Shown piece by piece: positions 1 to 7,709 of a DNA stretch of 32,523 nucleotides. Positions within the stretch are counted from its first letter, which is position 1, and each line of letters begins with the position of its first letter. Source of the stretch: Flavobacteriales bacterium (lineage in GTDB: Bacteria; Bacteroidota; Bacteroidia; Flavobacteriales; BACL11); NCBI GenBank assembly GCA_002697625.1, contig NZWX01000050.1:1-32523 (forward strand), written 5' to 3'. A program made the translations under genes and the position numbers. Under the pieces are notes generated by a model, which was given only the letters and a program-made list of their open reading frames with translations, had not been told where the DNA came from and did not search any database.

Positions 1-11
1 CAAAGTATGAA

Positions 12-29
12 GATACGATTCATCGTTTC
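12..29. promoter_or_regulatory. Imperfect 18-bp palindrome, possible operator
   Basis: Arms GATACGAT and ATCGTTTC are separated by TC; the inner five base pairs (ACGAT/ATCGT) are perfect and 7 of 8 positions pair overall. It lies in the gene-free start of the window, upstream of the small lipoprotein gene and probably between it and a gene beyond the left edge. A dimeric regulator site is possible. No regulator gene is visible nearby, and chance occurrence in AT-rich DNA cannot be excluded. Confidence 0.25.
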
Positions 30-69
30 CATCAAATGTTAATAAATTGCTATGAAAATAATTGAAATA

Positions 70-104
70 TTTGTATAAAATTCTCTATTAATATTATATA
101 TTTG
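70..104 (+). promoter_or_regulatory. Bacteroidota-type promoter of the small lipoprotein gene
   Basis: TATATTTG at 97-104 matches the Bacteroidota -7 consensus TAnnTTTG exactly. TTTG at 70-73 could be the -33 element, with a 23-bp spacer at the long end of the known range. The start codon lies 22 nt after the -7 element. A 13-A run (115-127) ends in the start codon and takes the place of a Shine-Dalgarno site. Confidence 0.6.
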
Positions 105-126
105 CATTATAACTAAAAAAAAAAAA

Positions 127-435
127 ATGAAAACAAAACTTTTATTACTTGCAGTAGTTACTGTATTTACTTTCACTTCGTGTGAAAAATGTCAAGATTG
201 TGAAATAAAGTATGAATACATTAATAATGAAAATGTATCTCCAATATATGAGTTAGCAGCAGTTTTGCAAGGATTCGATTCATGGGATCAGTATTGGAAC
301 TCTACAGACTCAATACAATTACTTAATAAAGAATATTGTGATGATGAACTTACAGAAAACCAGGATTATTCTCAAGAATATGACACTGACAGTAGTGGAG
401 TTAATGACTTTAGAATATATTATGACTGTAAATAA
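127..435 (+). CDS. Small cysteine-containing lipoprotein, function unknown
   Basis: A 102-residue protein with a Lys-led hydrophobic signal sequence ending in FTFTSC, a lipobox-like site with Cys19 as the probable lipidated residue. The mature part begins CEKCQDC (Cys19, 22, 25) and has two further cysteines near the C-terminus (about 71 and 101). Four non-lipidated cysteines could form disulfides or bind metal. The mature chain is acidic (many Asp/Glu) with no domain I recognise. The start is supported by the signal peptide, the upstream promoter and the A-tract. It is monocistronic and ends inside the last codons of the convergent aminotransferase gene (16-bp overlap). Small lipoproteins of this kind are common and poorly conserved in Flavobacteriales; no function can be assigned. 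Confidence 0.75.
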   Translation: MKTKLLLLAVVTVFTFTSCEKCQDCEIKYEYINNENVSPIYELAAVLQGFDSWDQYWNSTDSIQLLNKEYCDDELTENQDYSQEYDTDSSGVNDFRIYYDCK

Positions 436-1247
436 GTCTCAGAATTCAATTTATCAAATACCAATCTTGCAATGTTGTGAGATTGGTATTTTTTTTGCAT
501 AAATTTTCCCACCCACCTAACTCCTTGTATCGCATTAGTTAGAAATAATTCATCCACATCTAATAATTCCTTTTCTGTGATAGATCTTTCTTGTACATCA
601 AAATTCTGAATTATAAAATTTCTCATTGTTCCATCTACACAAGCATCTTTTGTAGGAGGGGTGTATAATTGATTGTCTAAAACTACAAACAAATTAGAGT
701 TAGAACTCTGTATAATATTATTATCAGAATTGACAATGAAACAATCATCCCAATTATTTTCTTTTGCATAAATGGAAGCAAATACTGAAATAGTTGCAGA
801 TGTAGACTTACAATTAGAAAGTGGATTTATTCCCTTTTTGATTTGTTTATACAATCCAATTTCTAATCCATTTTTATTAAAAGAAAAATAATTTTCACCA
901 GATTCTATTTCTGCAACAAAACTTGAGGAATTATCTAAAGGTAAGTACTTTCCTCCAGAATCTCTAAAGAAAACCACTCTTATCCTCCCTCCGATAACAT
1001 TATTTTCCTTCGCTAATTTATCTAGCAAAGTCTTTAAAACAGATTCAGAAATATTAAAATTAAACTTAAATAAATTACATGAATTTTCAATTCTTTTAAA
1101 ATGATGAGTGAAATTAAAACATTTAAAATTGATCACTTTAATTGTCTCAAAAAAACCATCAGCATATAAAAAAGACCTATTATCCATCTTAAGAGAGAAT
1201 TCCTCCTTTCTCAACAAATCTTGATTATGTAATATATATTTACCCAT
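420..1247 (-). CDS. PLP-dependent aminotransferase class IV family protein
   Basis: A 275-residue fold-type IV PLP enzyme, the family of branched-chain aminotransferase, D-amino-acid aminotransferase and aminodeoxychorismate lyase (PabC). An N-terminal segment with DGFFETIKV (30-38) matches the family's opening motif. Lys147 in NPLSNCKST is the expected Schiff-base lysine. SNSNLFVV (182-189) and GTMRN (206-210) are the cofactor-phosphate and C-terminal motifs. The residue that normally pairs with the pyridine nitrogen is Glu; here the aligned position appears to be Gln180 (IIQSSNSN), which is odd. Length is normal. PabC-like or amino-acid transaminase activity cannot be separated by eye. The start codon is only 36 bp from the divergent TonB receptor start, so the two promoter regions must overlap. 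Confidence 0.8.
   Translation of the reverse strand: MGKYILHNQDLLRKEEFSLKMDNRSFLYADGFFETIKVINFKCFNFTHHFKRIENSCNLFKFNFNISESVLKTLLDKLAKENNVIGGRIRVVFFRDSGGKYLPLDNSSSFVAEIESGENYFSFNKNGLEIGLYKQIKKGINPLSNCKSTSATISVFASIYAKENNWDDCFIVNSDNNIIQSSNSNLFVVLDNQLYTPPTKDACVDGTMRNFIIQNFDVQERSITEKELLDVDELFLTNAIQGVRWVGKFMQKKYQSHNIARLVFDKLNSETYLQS
456..496 (+). terminator. Intrinsic terminator of the lipoprotein gene, inside the aminotransferase 3' end
   Basis: A perfect 12-bp stem (456-467 with 480-491) with a 12-nt loop is followed by a run of eight T. It lies 20 nt after the lipoprotein stop codon, but inside the C-terminal codons of the reverse-strand aminotransferase gene. The opposite flank has no good T-run for the reverse strand, so it should act mainly forward. 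Confidence 0.8.
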
Positions 1248-1283
1248 AAAATATTATCTTGCGAATTAATAGAAATTATTTAT

Positions 1284-4151
1284 ATGAATAGAGTTTTACT
1301 CCTTTTTTCTTTACTTATTTCTCAAATTTGTTTATCTCAAATAGTGATTAAGGGTAAAATTTCGGACAAATTAACCAAAGAAAATCTTATAGGAGCAAAT
1401 GTTGTGTGGAAATTACAAAATGTTGGAGTAACGACTGATTTTGATGGACACTATGAAATAAATATTCCTACTAAAACTTTTCCCATTAAACTTACTGTAA
1501 GTTATATGGGGTATTCTACTCAAATTATTACAATAAAAGAAGAAGAGTGGATTAACAAAAAAGGGTTTTATGATATCTATTTAAAATCAAATAATAAAAT
1601 ATTAAAAGAAGTTAAGATAGTAGACTCTAGACTTACAGAAAAACAAAAAGAAAGTCCTCTTACCGTAGAATCCTTAGATATTTTAGCTATTAAGGAAACT
1701 CCTTCTGCAAATTTTTATGATGGATTAGGAGCTTTAAAAGGTGTAGATATTTCTGCAGCAAGTTTAGGCTTTAAGATTATCAACACGAGAGGGTTTAATA
1801 GCACCTCTCCAGTTCGTTCTTTACAAATAATTGATGGAGTTGACAACCAAGCACCAGGAATGAATTTCTCGTTAGGAAATTTCTTAGGTGCTTCGGAGTT
1901 AGACATACTAAAAGTAGAAATTATACAAGGAGCTAGTTCCGCTTATTTTGGTCCTAATGCCTTTAATGGTGTAATAAAGATGGATACTAAAAATCCTTTT
2001 GTTCATACTGGATTAAGTTTTCAATCAAAATTTGGCAGTAGAAATTTATTTGAAAATTCTTTCAGGTTAGCAGAAAAATTTCAGAATCAACAAGGAGAAG
2101 ATATTTTTGCCTATAAAATTAATTTTTCGTACATGAAAGCTCATGATTGGGAGGCAGATAATATGGCACAAGTTGATGGAACAGAAGCACATATCAATAA
2201 TCCTGGAGGTTATGACGCAGTAAATAGATATGGAGATGAAGATACTGATGGAGATTACAATGATCTAAGAAATCTTAAACCTGATCAATATAAAGATTTT
2301 GGGGGATTAGGAGTGTTTCACCGAACAGGATATATGGAAAAAGATATTGTAGATTATAATACTAATAATTTAAAATTTTCATCATCATTACATTATAATA
2401 TAAAACCTGAAATTGAAATGATGTACAAATTCAATTATGGGACAGGAACTACAGTATATCAGGGAGATAACCGATTTAGTCTGAAAAATATTCAGTTTTT
2501 CCAAAACATCATGGAAGTAAAGAAAGAAGATCAGTTTTTTGTTCGCGCTTATCGCTCACAAGAAGACGCTGGAAATAGTTATGACGCTGTTTTTACCGCA
2601 ATAAAATTACAAGAGCATAATCTAATTTCCAATCAAAACTGGTATAGTTCCTACAAAAACAACTGGAAAAATAATTTTTCATTGGAAAATTTGGGATGGA
2701 GTGAGTATGAGTCTGATGGTTATTTTAATGAATTTGGGATTTGGGTAGGTGTGCATACATTTAATGGAGACACAATTGAACTTATTGAATGGATGAGTTT
2801 AAGTGATTCTGTGTTAAATTCAAATACAGAGGAAATAATTGCACTCCATGAATTAACAAGGTCTCAAACAGATATAGAAACAAATAGGTTAATCCCTGGA
2901 ACTGAAGAATTTACAAGTGCACTTAATGTTATTACTTCAAAAACTCCTATTGAAGGAGGTACAGGTTTTTATGATAAATCTGCATTAAATCATTTTCATA
3001 CGGAATACCAATTACATCCTAAATTTGCTGATATAAAGATTGGAGCAAACTTCCGTCTGTATTCACCTGACTCAAAAGGGTCTATTTTTATGGATACCAC
3101 TTCAAAAATTTCTAATACAGAATATGGTATTTACTCTGGTTTTGAGAAAGATTTATTTCTAGAAAAATTAAAAGTAAATGGAACATTCCGAATGGATAAA
3201 AATGAGAATTTTGATTTTAACTTTTCACCAGCAGCATCCTTAGTCTATAAATCTAGTGAAACAGATATTATTCGTTTCTCCTTTTCGTCTGCAATAAGAA
3301 ACCCTACACTATCCGATCAATATTTATTTTACAATGTTGGAAGAGCAATTTTAATTGGAAATCTAAATGGACATGGCGTAGATTATGGGGAAAACTTAGT
3401 TACTGTACAGTCATTAATTAATTATTACCTACCTAGATTAGAAGATAGAAGTCAAGATAGTTTAAAGTTCTTTAGTGTAGATCCAATAAGACCAGAGAAA
3501 GCAAAATCTACCGAAATTGGATATAGAACAACTCTTTTTGATAAAGTTTATATTGATGCTAATTATTACTATTCTAAATATACTGATTTTATAGGATATA
3601 AAGTTGGAGTTAAATATCAAGCTGACACTTCAGGTGGAGGGTATGATATATCTTCTCCTTCTATACAAGCTTACCGTATGGCTGCAAATGCTGAGAATAT
3701 AGTCACAACCCAAGGAGCTTCTATTGGTTTAAACTATTATATTTCTACTCAATTTACTTTTAATGGAAATTATAGTTGGAATAAACTAAATGAAAAAGGA
3801 ACAGAAGATCCTATCATACCAGCATATAATACACCTGAACACAAATTTAATATAGGATTTGCTGGTAGAGATATAAATTTCAGTTCAAATCATATGATTC
3901 TTAGAAATTTTGCTTTTAATATAAATTATAAATGGGTAGAAGGATTTACTTATGAAGGGTCTCCTCAATTTACAGGACAGGTTCCAACTTATGATATTGT
4001 AGACATTCAAATAAGTAAAAAAATACCTGAATTTAATACAACTCTTAAACTAGGTAGTTCTAACTTACTTAATAATCTACATTTTGAAGTATATGGAGGA
4101 CCTTATATTGGAAGAATGAATTACATATCTCTACTTTTTGAATTGAAATAA
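1284..4151 (+). CDS. TonB-dependent outer-membrane receptor
   Basis: A 955-residue outer-membrane receptor. Residues 1-18 are a signal peptide (cleavage near LSQ). About 19-115 form a carboxypeptidase-regulatory-like beta-sandwich (IKGKISD, GANVVW, TDFDGHYEI). About 125-240 form the plug, with INTRGFN, SLQIIDGVDNQ, VEIIQGASSAYFGPNAFNGVI. The remainder is a beta-barrel rich in alternating aromatic strands, ending in FELK. It would import a ligand too large for porins using TonB energy. No SusD-like lipoprotein follows, so it is not a classical SusCD pair. The next gene encodes a T9SS-exported hydrolase-fold protein 38 bp downstream, suggesting a joint job. Substrate is unknown. A poor -7 match (TATCTTG, 1255-1261) precedes the start. 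Confidence 0.9.
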   Translation: MNRVLLLFSLLISQICLSQIVIKGKISDKLTKENLIGANVVWKLQNVGVTTDFDGHYEINIPTKTFPIKLTVSYMGYSTQIITIKEEEWINKKGFYDIYLKSNNKILKEVKIVDSRLTEKQKESPLTVESLDILAIKETPSANFYDGLGALKGVDISAASLGFKIINTRGFNSTSPVRSLQIIDGVDNQAPGMNFSLGNFLGASELDILKVEIIQGASSAYFGPNAFNGVIKMDTKNPFVHTGLSFQSKFGSRNLFENSFRLAEKFQNQQGEDIFAYKINFSYMKAHDWEADNMAQVDGTEAHINNPGGYDAVNRYGDEDTDGDYNDLRNLKPDQYKDFGGLGVFHRTGYMEKDIVDYNTNNLKFSSSLHYNIKPEIEMMYKFNYGTGTTVYQGDNRFSLKNIQFFQNIMEVKKEDQFFVRAYRSQEDAGNSYDAVFTAIKLQEHNLISNQNWYSSYKNNWKNNFSLENLGWSEYESDGYFNEFGIWVGVHTFNGDTIELIEWMSLSDSVLNSNTEEIIALHELTRSQTDIETNRLIPGTEEFTSALNVITSKTPIEGGTGFYDKSALNHFHTEYQLHPKFADIKIGANFRLYSPDSKGSIFMDTTSKISNTEYGIYSGFEKDLFLEKLKVNGTFRMDKNENFDFNFSPAASLVYKSSETDIIRFSFSSAIRNPTLSDQYLFYNVGRAILIGNLNGHGVDYGENLVTVQSLINYYLPRLEDRSQDSLKFFSVDPIRPEKAKSTEIGYRTTLFDKVYIDANYYYSKYTDFIGYKVGVKYQADTSGGGYDISSPSIQAYRMAANAENIVTTQGASIGLNYYISTQFTFNGNYSWNKLNEKGTEDPIIPAYNTPEHKFNIGFAGRDINFSSNHMILRNFAFNINYKWVEGFTYEGSPQFTGQVPTYDIVDIQISKKIPEFNTTLKLGSSNLLNNLHFEVYGGPYIGRMNYISLLFELK

Positions 4152-4165
4152 ATTCACTATTATTG
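4137..4165 (+). promoter_or_regulatory. Possible promoter of the secreted hydrolase-fold gene
   Basis: TTTG at 4137-4140, inside the last codons of the TonB receptor gene, is followed after 17 bp by TATTATTG (4158-4165), one mismatch from TAnnTTTG. The start codon is 24 nt further on. It could let the hydrolase-fold gene be expressed separately from the receptor gene. Confidence 0.4.
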
Positions 4166-4189
4166 TAAAATAAATAAAAACTAAGTATT

Positions 4190-5833
4190 ATGAAAAAAAA
4201 TCTACAAAATTTACTGGCAGTTTCTATCTTACTTTTAGGATTAACTGCTAATTCACAAGACCGATATCTGGATGAAGTTTTTACAGATATAGAACTAACG
4301 GACAGTGTTGTGTTTGCACAGAATGTTAGTATAGAGCCTCTGCTAATAGGTTTAAGTCCAGCGCTAATGCCAATTTTATGTGACATCTACCAACCAGCTG
4401 GCGATACTTTAACAAATAGACCAGTTATTATTGTATCACATACAGGATCTTTTCTTCCTCCGGTTGCGAATGGTCAACCTACTGGATCCATAAAAGATTC
4501 TTCAATCGTAGAACAATGTACTAGATGGGCTAAAAAAGGATATGTAGCTATTGCAATGGGTAATAGATTAGGATGGAACCCAGTTTCTACAGATCAAAAT
4601 GTTAGAACATCAACTTTATTACAAGCTGCTTATAGAGGAATTCAAGATGCAAAAGCTATGGTTAGATATATGAGAATGACAGAAGACAACGGAAATCCTT
4701 ATGGAATTGACCCTAATAAAATTGTGTTAGGAGGTCAGGGTACAGGAGCTTATATCTCCTTGGGATATGCAACATTAGATAATGCTGGGGTTGAACTAAA
4801 TTTACCTAAATTTATAGACTTTTCAAACCCATCAATGCCGGCTCCATATGTAGTTCCATACTTTTTTGGGAATATTGATGGTACTGATTTAACATATGCA
4901 CCCTTATACGATACTCTAGGCAATATGATTCCTATTTTAGATACCTCTGGTAATATTCTTGGATTTCAAGTTGATTCTACAATGCCTCTTAACATCCCAA
5001 ATCATCCTCAATACTCTAATGATATAAATATGGTATTTAATCTTGGAGGAGCTCTAGCTGATATTTCATGGTTAGAAGCAGGAGATGTCCCTATTGTTTC
5101 TTTTCATTGTGAAAATGATCAATATGCTCCAATTGACACAGGTGACGTCATAGTTCCAACTACAGGTGACTTTGTTGTAGAAGTTATGGGTAGTAGAACC
5201 GTACAACATTATTCCAATCAGTATGGAAATAATGATATCTTTATAAACGCAGGCTTTACCGACGTATATACTACTACTGCATCTAATGATAATAGTGGTT
5301 ATGAAGGGTTATATGTATTTAAAACACCTGCTCCATCTACAACTCCAAATGCATTTGGAGAATTGGAAGAAGAACAAGGAGCACCTTGGGATTGGTGGGA
5401 TAATAACATGTATGATTTAATGTTTCAAGCGGTAAATCAAGCACCTGCTGGATATGGTGCAGCTAACTCTATCCTAGGAAACCCTGATATGTCAGCTGCT
5501 AAAGGAAGAACTTATATAGACACAATTCAAGGTTATTTAAATCCTAGAATATACGTTGCCTTAAACTTAGGAAATGCTTTATCTGTTCATAATGTAATAG
5601 ATCATTCGACAAACATGTACCCTAACCCTACAAAAAAGAATATTACTATAACAAATAGTAACTTTGTAATAAATTCTGTTGAACTTTATAATATTTCAGG
5701 ACAAAAGGTTAGATCTGAAATTGTAAATTCTATGCAAACTAACTTAAATGTAAGTGACTTAAAAAAGGGGATTTATATTATGAATATCAAAGCAAATGAT
5801 ACTTTTATAAAAAGAAAAGTAATTATAGAATAA
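4190..5833 (+). CDS. Secreted alpha/beta-hydrolase-fold protein with T9SS type A sorting domain
   Basis: A 547-residue exported protein. Residues 1-22 are a signal peptide (TANSQ). Residues about 75-315 look like an alpha/beta hydrolase: PVIIVSHTG (oxyanion-side strand), the helix IQDAKAMVRYMR (151-162), the elbow GGQGTGAY (181-188), and SFHCENDQYAP (304-314) with a candidate acid Asp310. At the elbow the usual GxSxG reads G182-Q-G184-T-G186, so the nucleophile position is Gly: probably a binding protein or a non-canonical enzyme. YPNP (477-480) begins the C-terminal Por-type sorting domain, ending in KGIYIMNI and KRKVIIE; such tails direct type IX secretion to the surface or medium. It sits directly behind the TonB receptor and before a strong terminator. 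Confidence 0.8.
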   Translation: MKKNLQNLLAVSILLLGLTANSQDRYLDEVFTDIELTDSVVFAQNVSIEPLLIGLSPALMPILCDIYQPAGDTLTNRPVIIVSHTGSFLPPVANGQPTGSIKDSSIVEQCTRWAKKGYVAIAMGNRLGWNPVSTDQNVRTSTLLQAAYRGIQDAKAMVRYMRMTEDNGNPYGIDPNKIVLGGQGTGAYISLGYATLDNAGVELNLPKFIDFSNPSMPAPYVVPYFFGNIDGTDLTYAPLYDTLGNMIPILDTSGNILGFQVDSTMPLNIPNHPQYSNDINMVFNLGGALADISWLEAGDVPIVSFHCENDQYAPIDTGDVIVPTTGDFVVEVMGSRTVQHYSNQYGNNDIFINAGFTDVYTTTASNDNSGYEGLYVFKTPAPSTTPNAFGELEEEQGAPWDWWDNNMYDLMFQAVNQAPAGYGAANSILGNPDMSAAKGRTYIDTIQGYLNPRIYVALNLGNALSVHNVIDHSTNMYPNPTKKNITITNSNFVINSVELYNISGQKVRSEIVNSMQTNLNVSDLKKGIYIMNIKANDTFIKRKVIIE

Positions 5834-5854
5834 CGAAAAGATATAATTTTATAT

Positions 5855-5886
5855 AAAAAGCCCTCTTTTATGAGGGCTTTTTTTTA
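5855..5886 (+). terminator. Intrinsic terminator after the receptor / hydrolase pair
   Basis: An 11-bp perfect stem AAAAAGCCCTC / GAGGGCTTTTT with a 6-nt loop, followed by more T, 21 nt after the stop codon. It has the best G+C core of any hairpin in the window. It separates the receptor/hydrolase unit from recQ. Confidence 0.9.
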
Positions 5887-5892
5887 TTTTCG
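5885..5892 (+). promoter_or_regulatory. Possible leaderless promoter element of recQ
   Basis: TATTTTCG is one mismatch from TAnnTTTG and ends 5 nt before the recQ ATG. The same geometry is seen at coaD. No clear -33 element: that region is taken by the preceding terminator. Confidence 0.3.
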
Positions 5893-5897
5893 TATTT

Positions 5898-7622
5898 ATG
5901 CTATCATCAATAGAAATATTAAAGAAATATTGGAACTTCCCAAGTTTTCGTGTTAATCAAGAGGAAATTATTAATGCAGTTCTAGAACAGAAGGATACTC
6001 TTGCATTACTGCCTACAGGAGGAGGAAAATCAATATGCTACCAAGTTCCAGCATTAATAAAAGATGGTGTTTGTATAGTAGTCTCTCCACTTATTTCCTT
6101 AATGAAAGATCAGGTAGAAAATATAAAGAAAAAGAAAATAAAAGCAGTTGCAATAACTTCTGAATTAAATTATAGAGAATTAGATATAGCATTAACTAAT
6201 TGTATTTTCGGAAATTATAAATTTCTATATTTATCCCCAGAACGTCTTCAGAATGAGTTAGTCTTAAACAAGATTTCTGAAATGAATATAAATTTAATTG
6301 CAGTTGATGAAGCACATTGCATTTCTGAATGGGGACACGATTTTCGCCCTTCTTATAGAAATATCTCTGAAATAAGAAACATCTTTCCCAACACACCGAT
6401 TTTAGCTCTAACTGCGACTGCTACACCAATAGTATCTAAGGATATTCAAGAAAATTTACAATTTAAAATCAAGAACTTAATCCAGTCCTCATTTACTAGA
6501 AAAAACCTATCTTACCTAGTAATAAAAGAGCAGGACAAGAAAAATAAATTAATAAATATCCTCAACAAAGTAAAAGGAAGTGCAATTGTATATGTGAAAA
6601 GCAGAAAGGATAGTGAAGAAATCAGTAAAATATTAACGGATAACAAAATAAGCTCTAATTATTATCATGCTGGAATAAAAATATCCGAAAGGAATAGAAG
6701 GCAAGATAGTTGGAAAAAATCAGATACTAGAGTTATAGTAGCCACAAACGCATTTGGAATGGGAATTGATAAACCTGATGTAAGATTAGTTATTCATTAT
6801 CATATACCCTCGACCATTGAATCTTATTTTCAGGAAACCGGAAGAGCTGGAAGAGATGAACAAAATGCTTATGCTGTTTTATTATACAACAATACCGATA
6901 TTAAATATTTAAGAGACTTAGTAGAATTACATTTCCCAACAATTGATGAAATTAAAATCACTTATCAAAAATTAGCAGATTATTTTCAGTTGGCTATTCA
7001 TAATGGAAAAGATGAAAGTTTTGATTTTGATTTGTTAGAATTCTGTACTAAAAACAAAATAAATAGTTTAAAAACATATAATGTATTGAAATACCTAGAG
7101 AAAGAGAATTATTTAAAACTTTCAAATATTCAGAATAACAGATCAAGAATTTGTTTTACTATTAATCATACAGAATTGATACGTTTCCAGTCCTCAAACA
7201 AAGTTTTTACTCCAATTATTAAATTATTATTACGATCTTATAGTGGACTATTTGATAATGAAATAAATATTAATGAAAATATTCTTGCAGCTAGATTAAA
7301 AACTACTGAAAATAAAATATCAGAATCTCTATTGAGGCTTGAAAAACTTGAAGTATTAAATTATATTCCTAAAAAACAAGGAACACAAATTTTATACATT
7401 CAGAATAGAGTTGAAAACAAGTATCTTGTTTTATCTGAAGAGAAATTACTGGAAAGAAGAAATTCTGAAATACAAAGAATGAATTTTATACTTAATTATT
7501 CTGGACAAAAAACAAATTGTAGGACAAAAATACTCCTCTCCTACTTCGGTGAAGAACAACAAGAAGCATGTGGAAAATGTGATGTTTGTAGAAATAATAA
7601 TAAATTACTTGATAGAAAATAA
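5898..7622 (+). CDS. recQ: ATP-dependent DNA helicase RecQ
   Basis: A 574-residue superfamily-2 3'-5' DNA helicase for recombination and fork repair. The N-terminus has the RecQ motif 0 (FPSFRVNQEEII, 14-25). Walker A is LPTGGGKS (38-45), the Walker B/aromatic loop is DEAHCISEWGHDFRP (137-151), motif III is TATATP, and motif VI is ETGRAGRDEQ. A zinc module is supported by Cys541, Cys558, Cys561 and Cys564, followed by only ten residues. A winged-helix-like region lies between helicase and zinc parts in sequence content, but there is no HRDC domain, so this is the short RecQ type. The gene starts 12 nt after the previous terminator and is followed by fmt after 87 bp. Confidence 0.93.
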   Translation: MLSSIEILKKYWNFPSFRVNQEEIINAVLEQKDTLALLPTGGGKSICYQVPALIKDGVCIVVSPLISLMKDQVENIKKKKIKAVAITSELNYRELDIALTNCIFGNYKFLYLSPERLQNELVLNKISEMNINLIAVDEAHCISEWGHDFRPSYRNISEIRNIFPNTPILALTATATPIVSKDIQENLQFKIKNLIQSSFTRKNLSYLVIKEQDKKNKLINILNKVKGSAIVYVKSRKDSEEISKILTDNKISSNYYHAGIKISERNRRQDSWKKSDTRVIVATNAFGMGIDKPDVRLVIHYHIPSTIESYFQETGRAGRDEQNAYAVLLYNNTDIKYLRDLVELHFPTIDEIKITYQKLADYFQLAIHNGKDESFDFDLLEFCTKNKINSLKTYNVLKYLEKENYLKLSNIQNNRSRICFTINHTELIRFQSSNKVFTPIIKLLLRSYSGLFDNEININENILAARLKTTENKISESLLRLEKLEVLNYIPKKQGTQILYIQNRVENKYLVLSEEKLLERRNSEIQRMNFILNYSGQKTNCRTKILLSYFGEEQQEACGKCDVCRNNNKLLDRK

Positions 7623-7683
7623 TACTCTAATTTTAGATAAAAATAAATTTATTATAAAAACAAAGTTCAGGTATAACAAGTAT

Positions 7684-7691
7684 TATATTTG
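7684..7691 (+). promoter_or_regulatory. Promoter -7 element of fmt
   Basis: TATATTTG is an exact TAnnTTTG match, 18 nt before the fmt start, in the 87-bp recQ-fmt gap. The -33 side has no convincing TTTG. Confidence 0.55.
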
Positions 7692-7709
7692 TAAAAATTT
7701 TAATAGGAT

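Noticed and set aside
1284-5833. SusC/SusD-type polysaccharide utilisation pair
   Set aside because: The receptor has a regulatory-like domain and plug, but the following protein is a signal-peptidase-I hydrolase fold with a T9SS tail, not a SusD lipoprotein, and no glycoside hydrolases are near.
7642-7653. Perfect palindrome AATAAATTTATT in the recQ-fmt gap
   Set aside because: Made only of A and T; such palindromes are expected by chance at this base composition and it has no terminator-like T-run.
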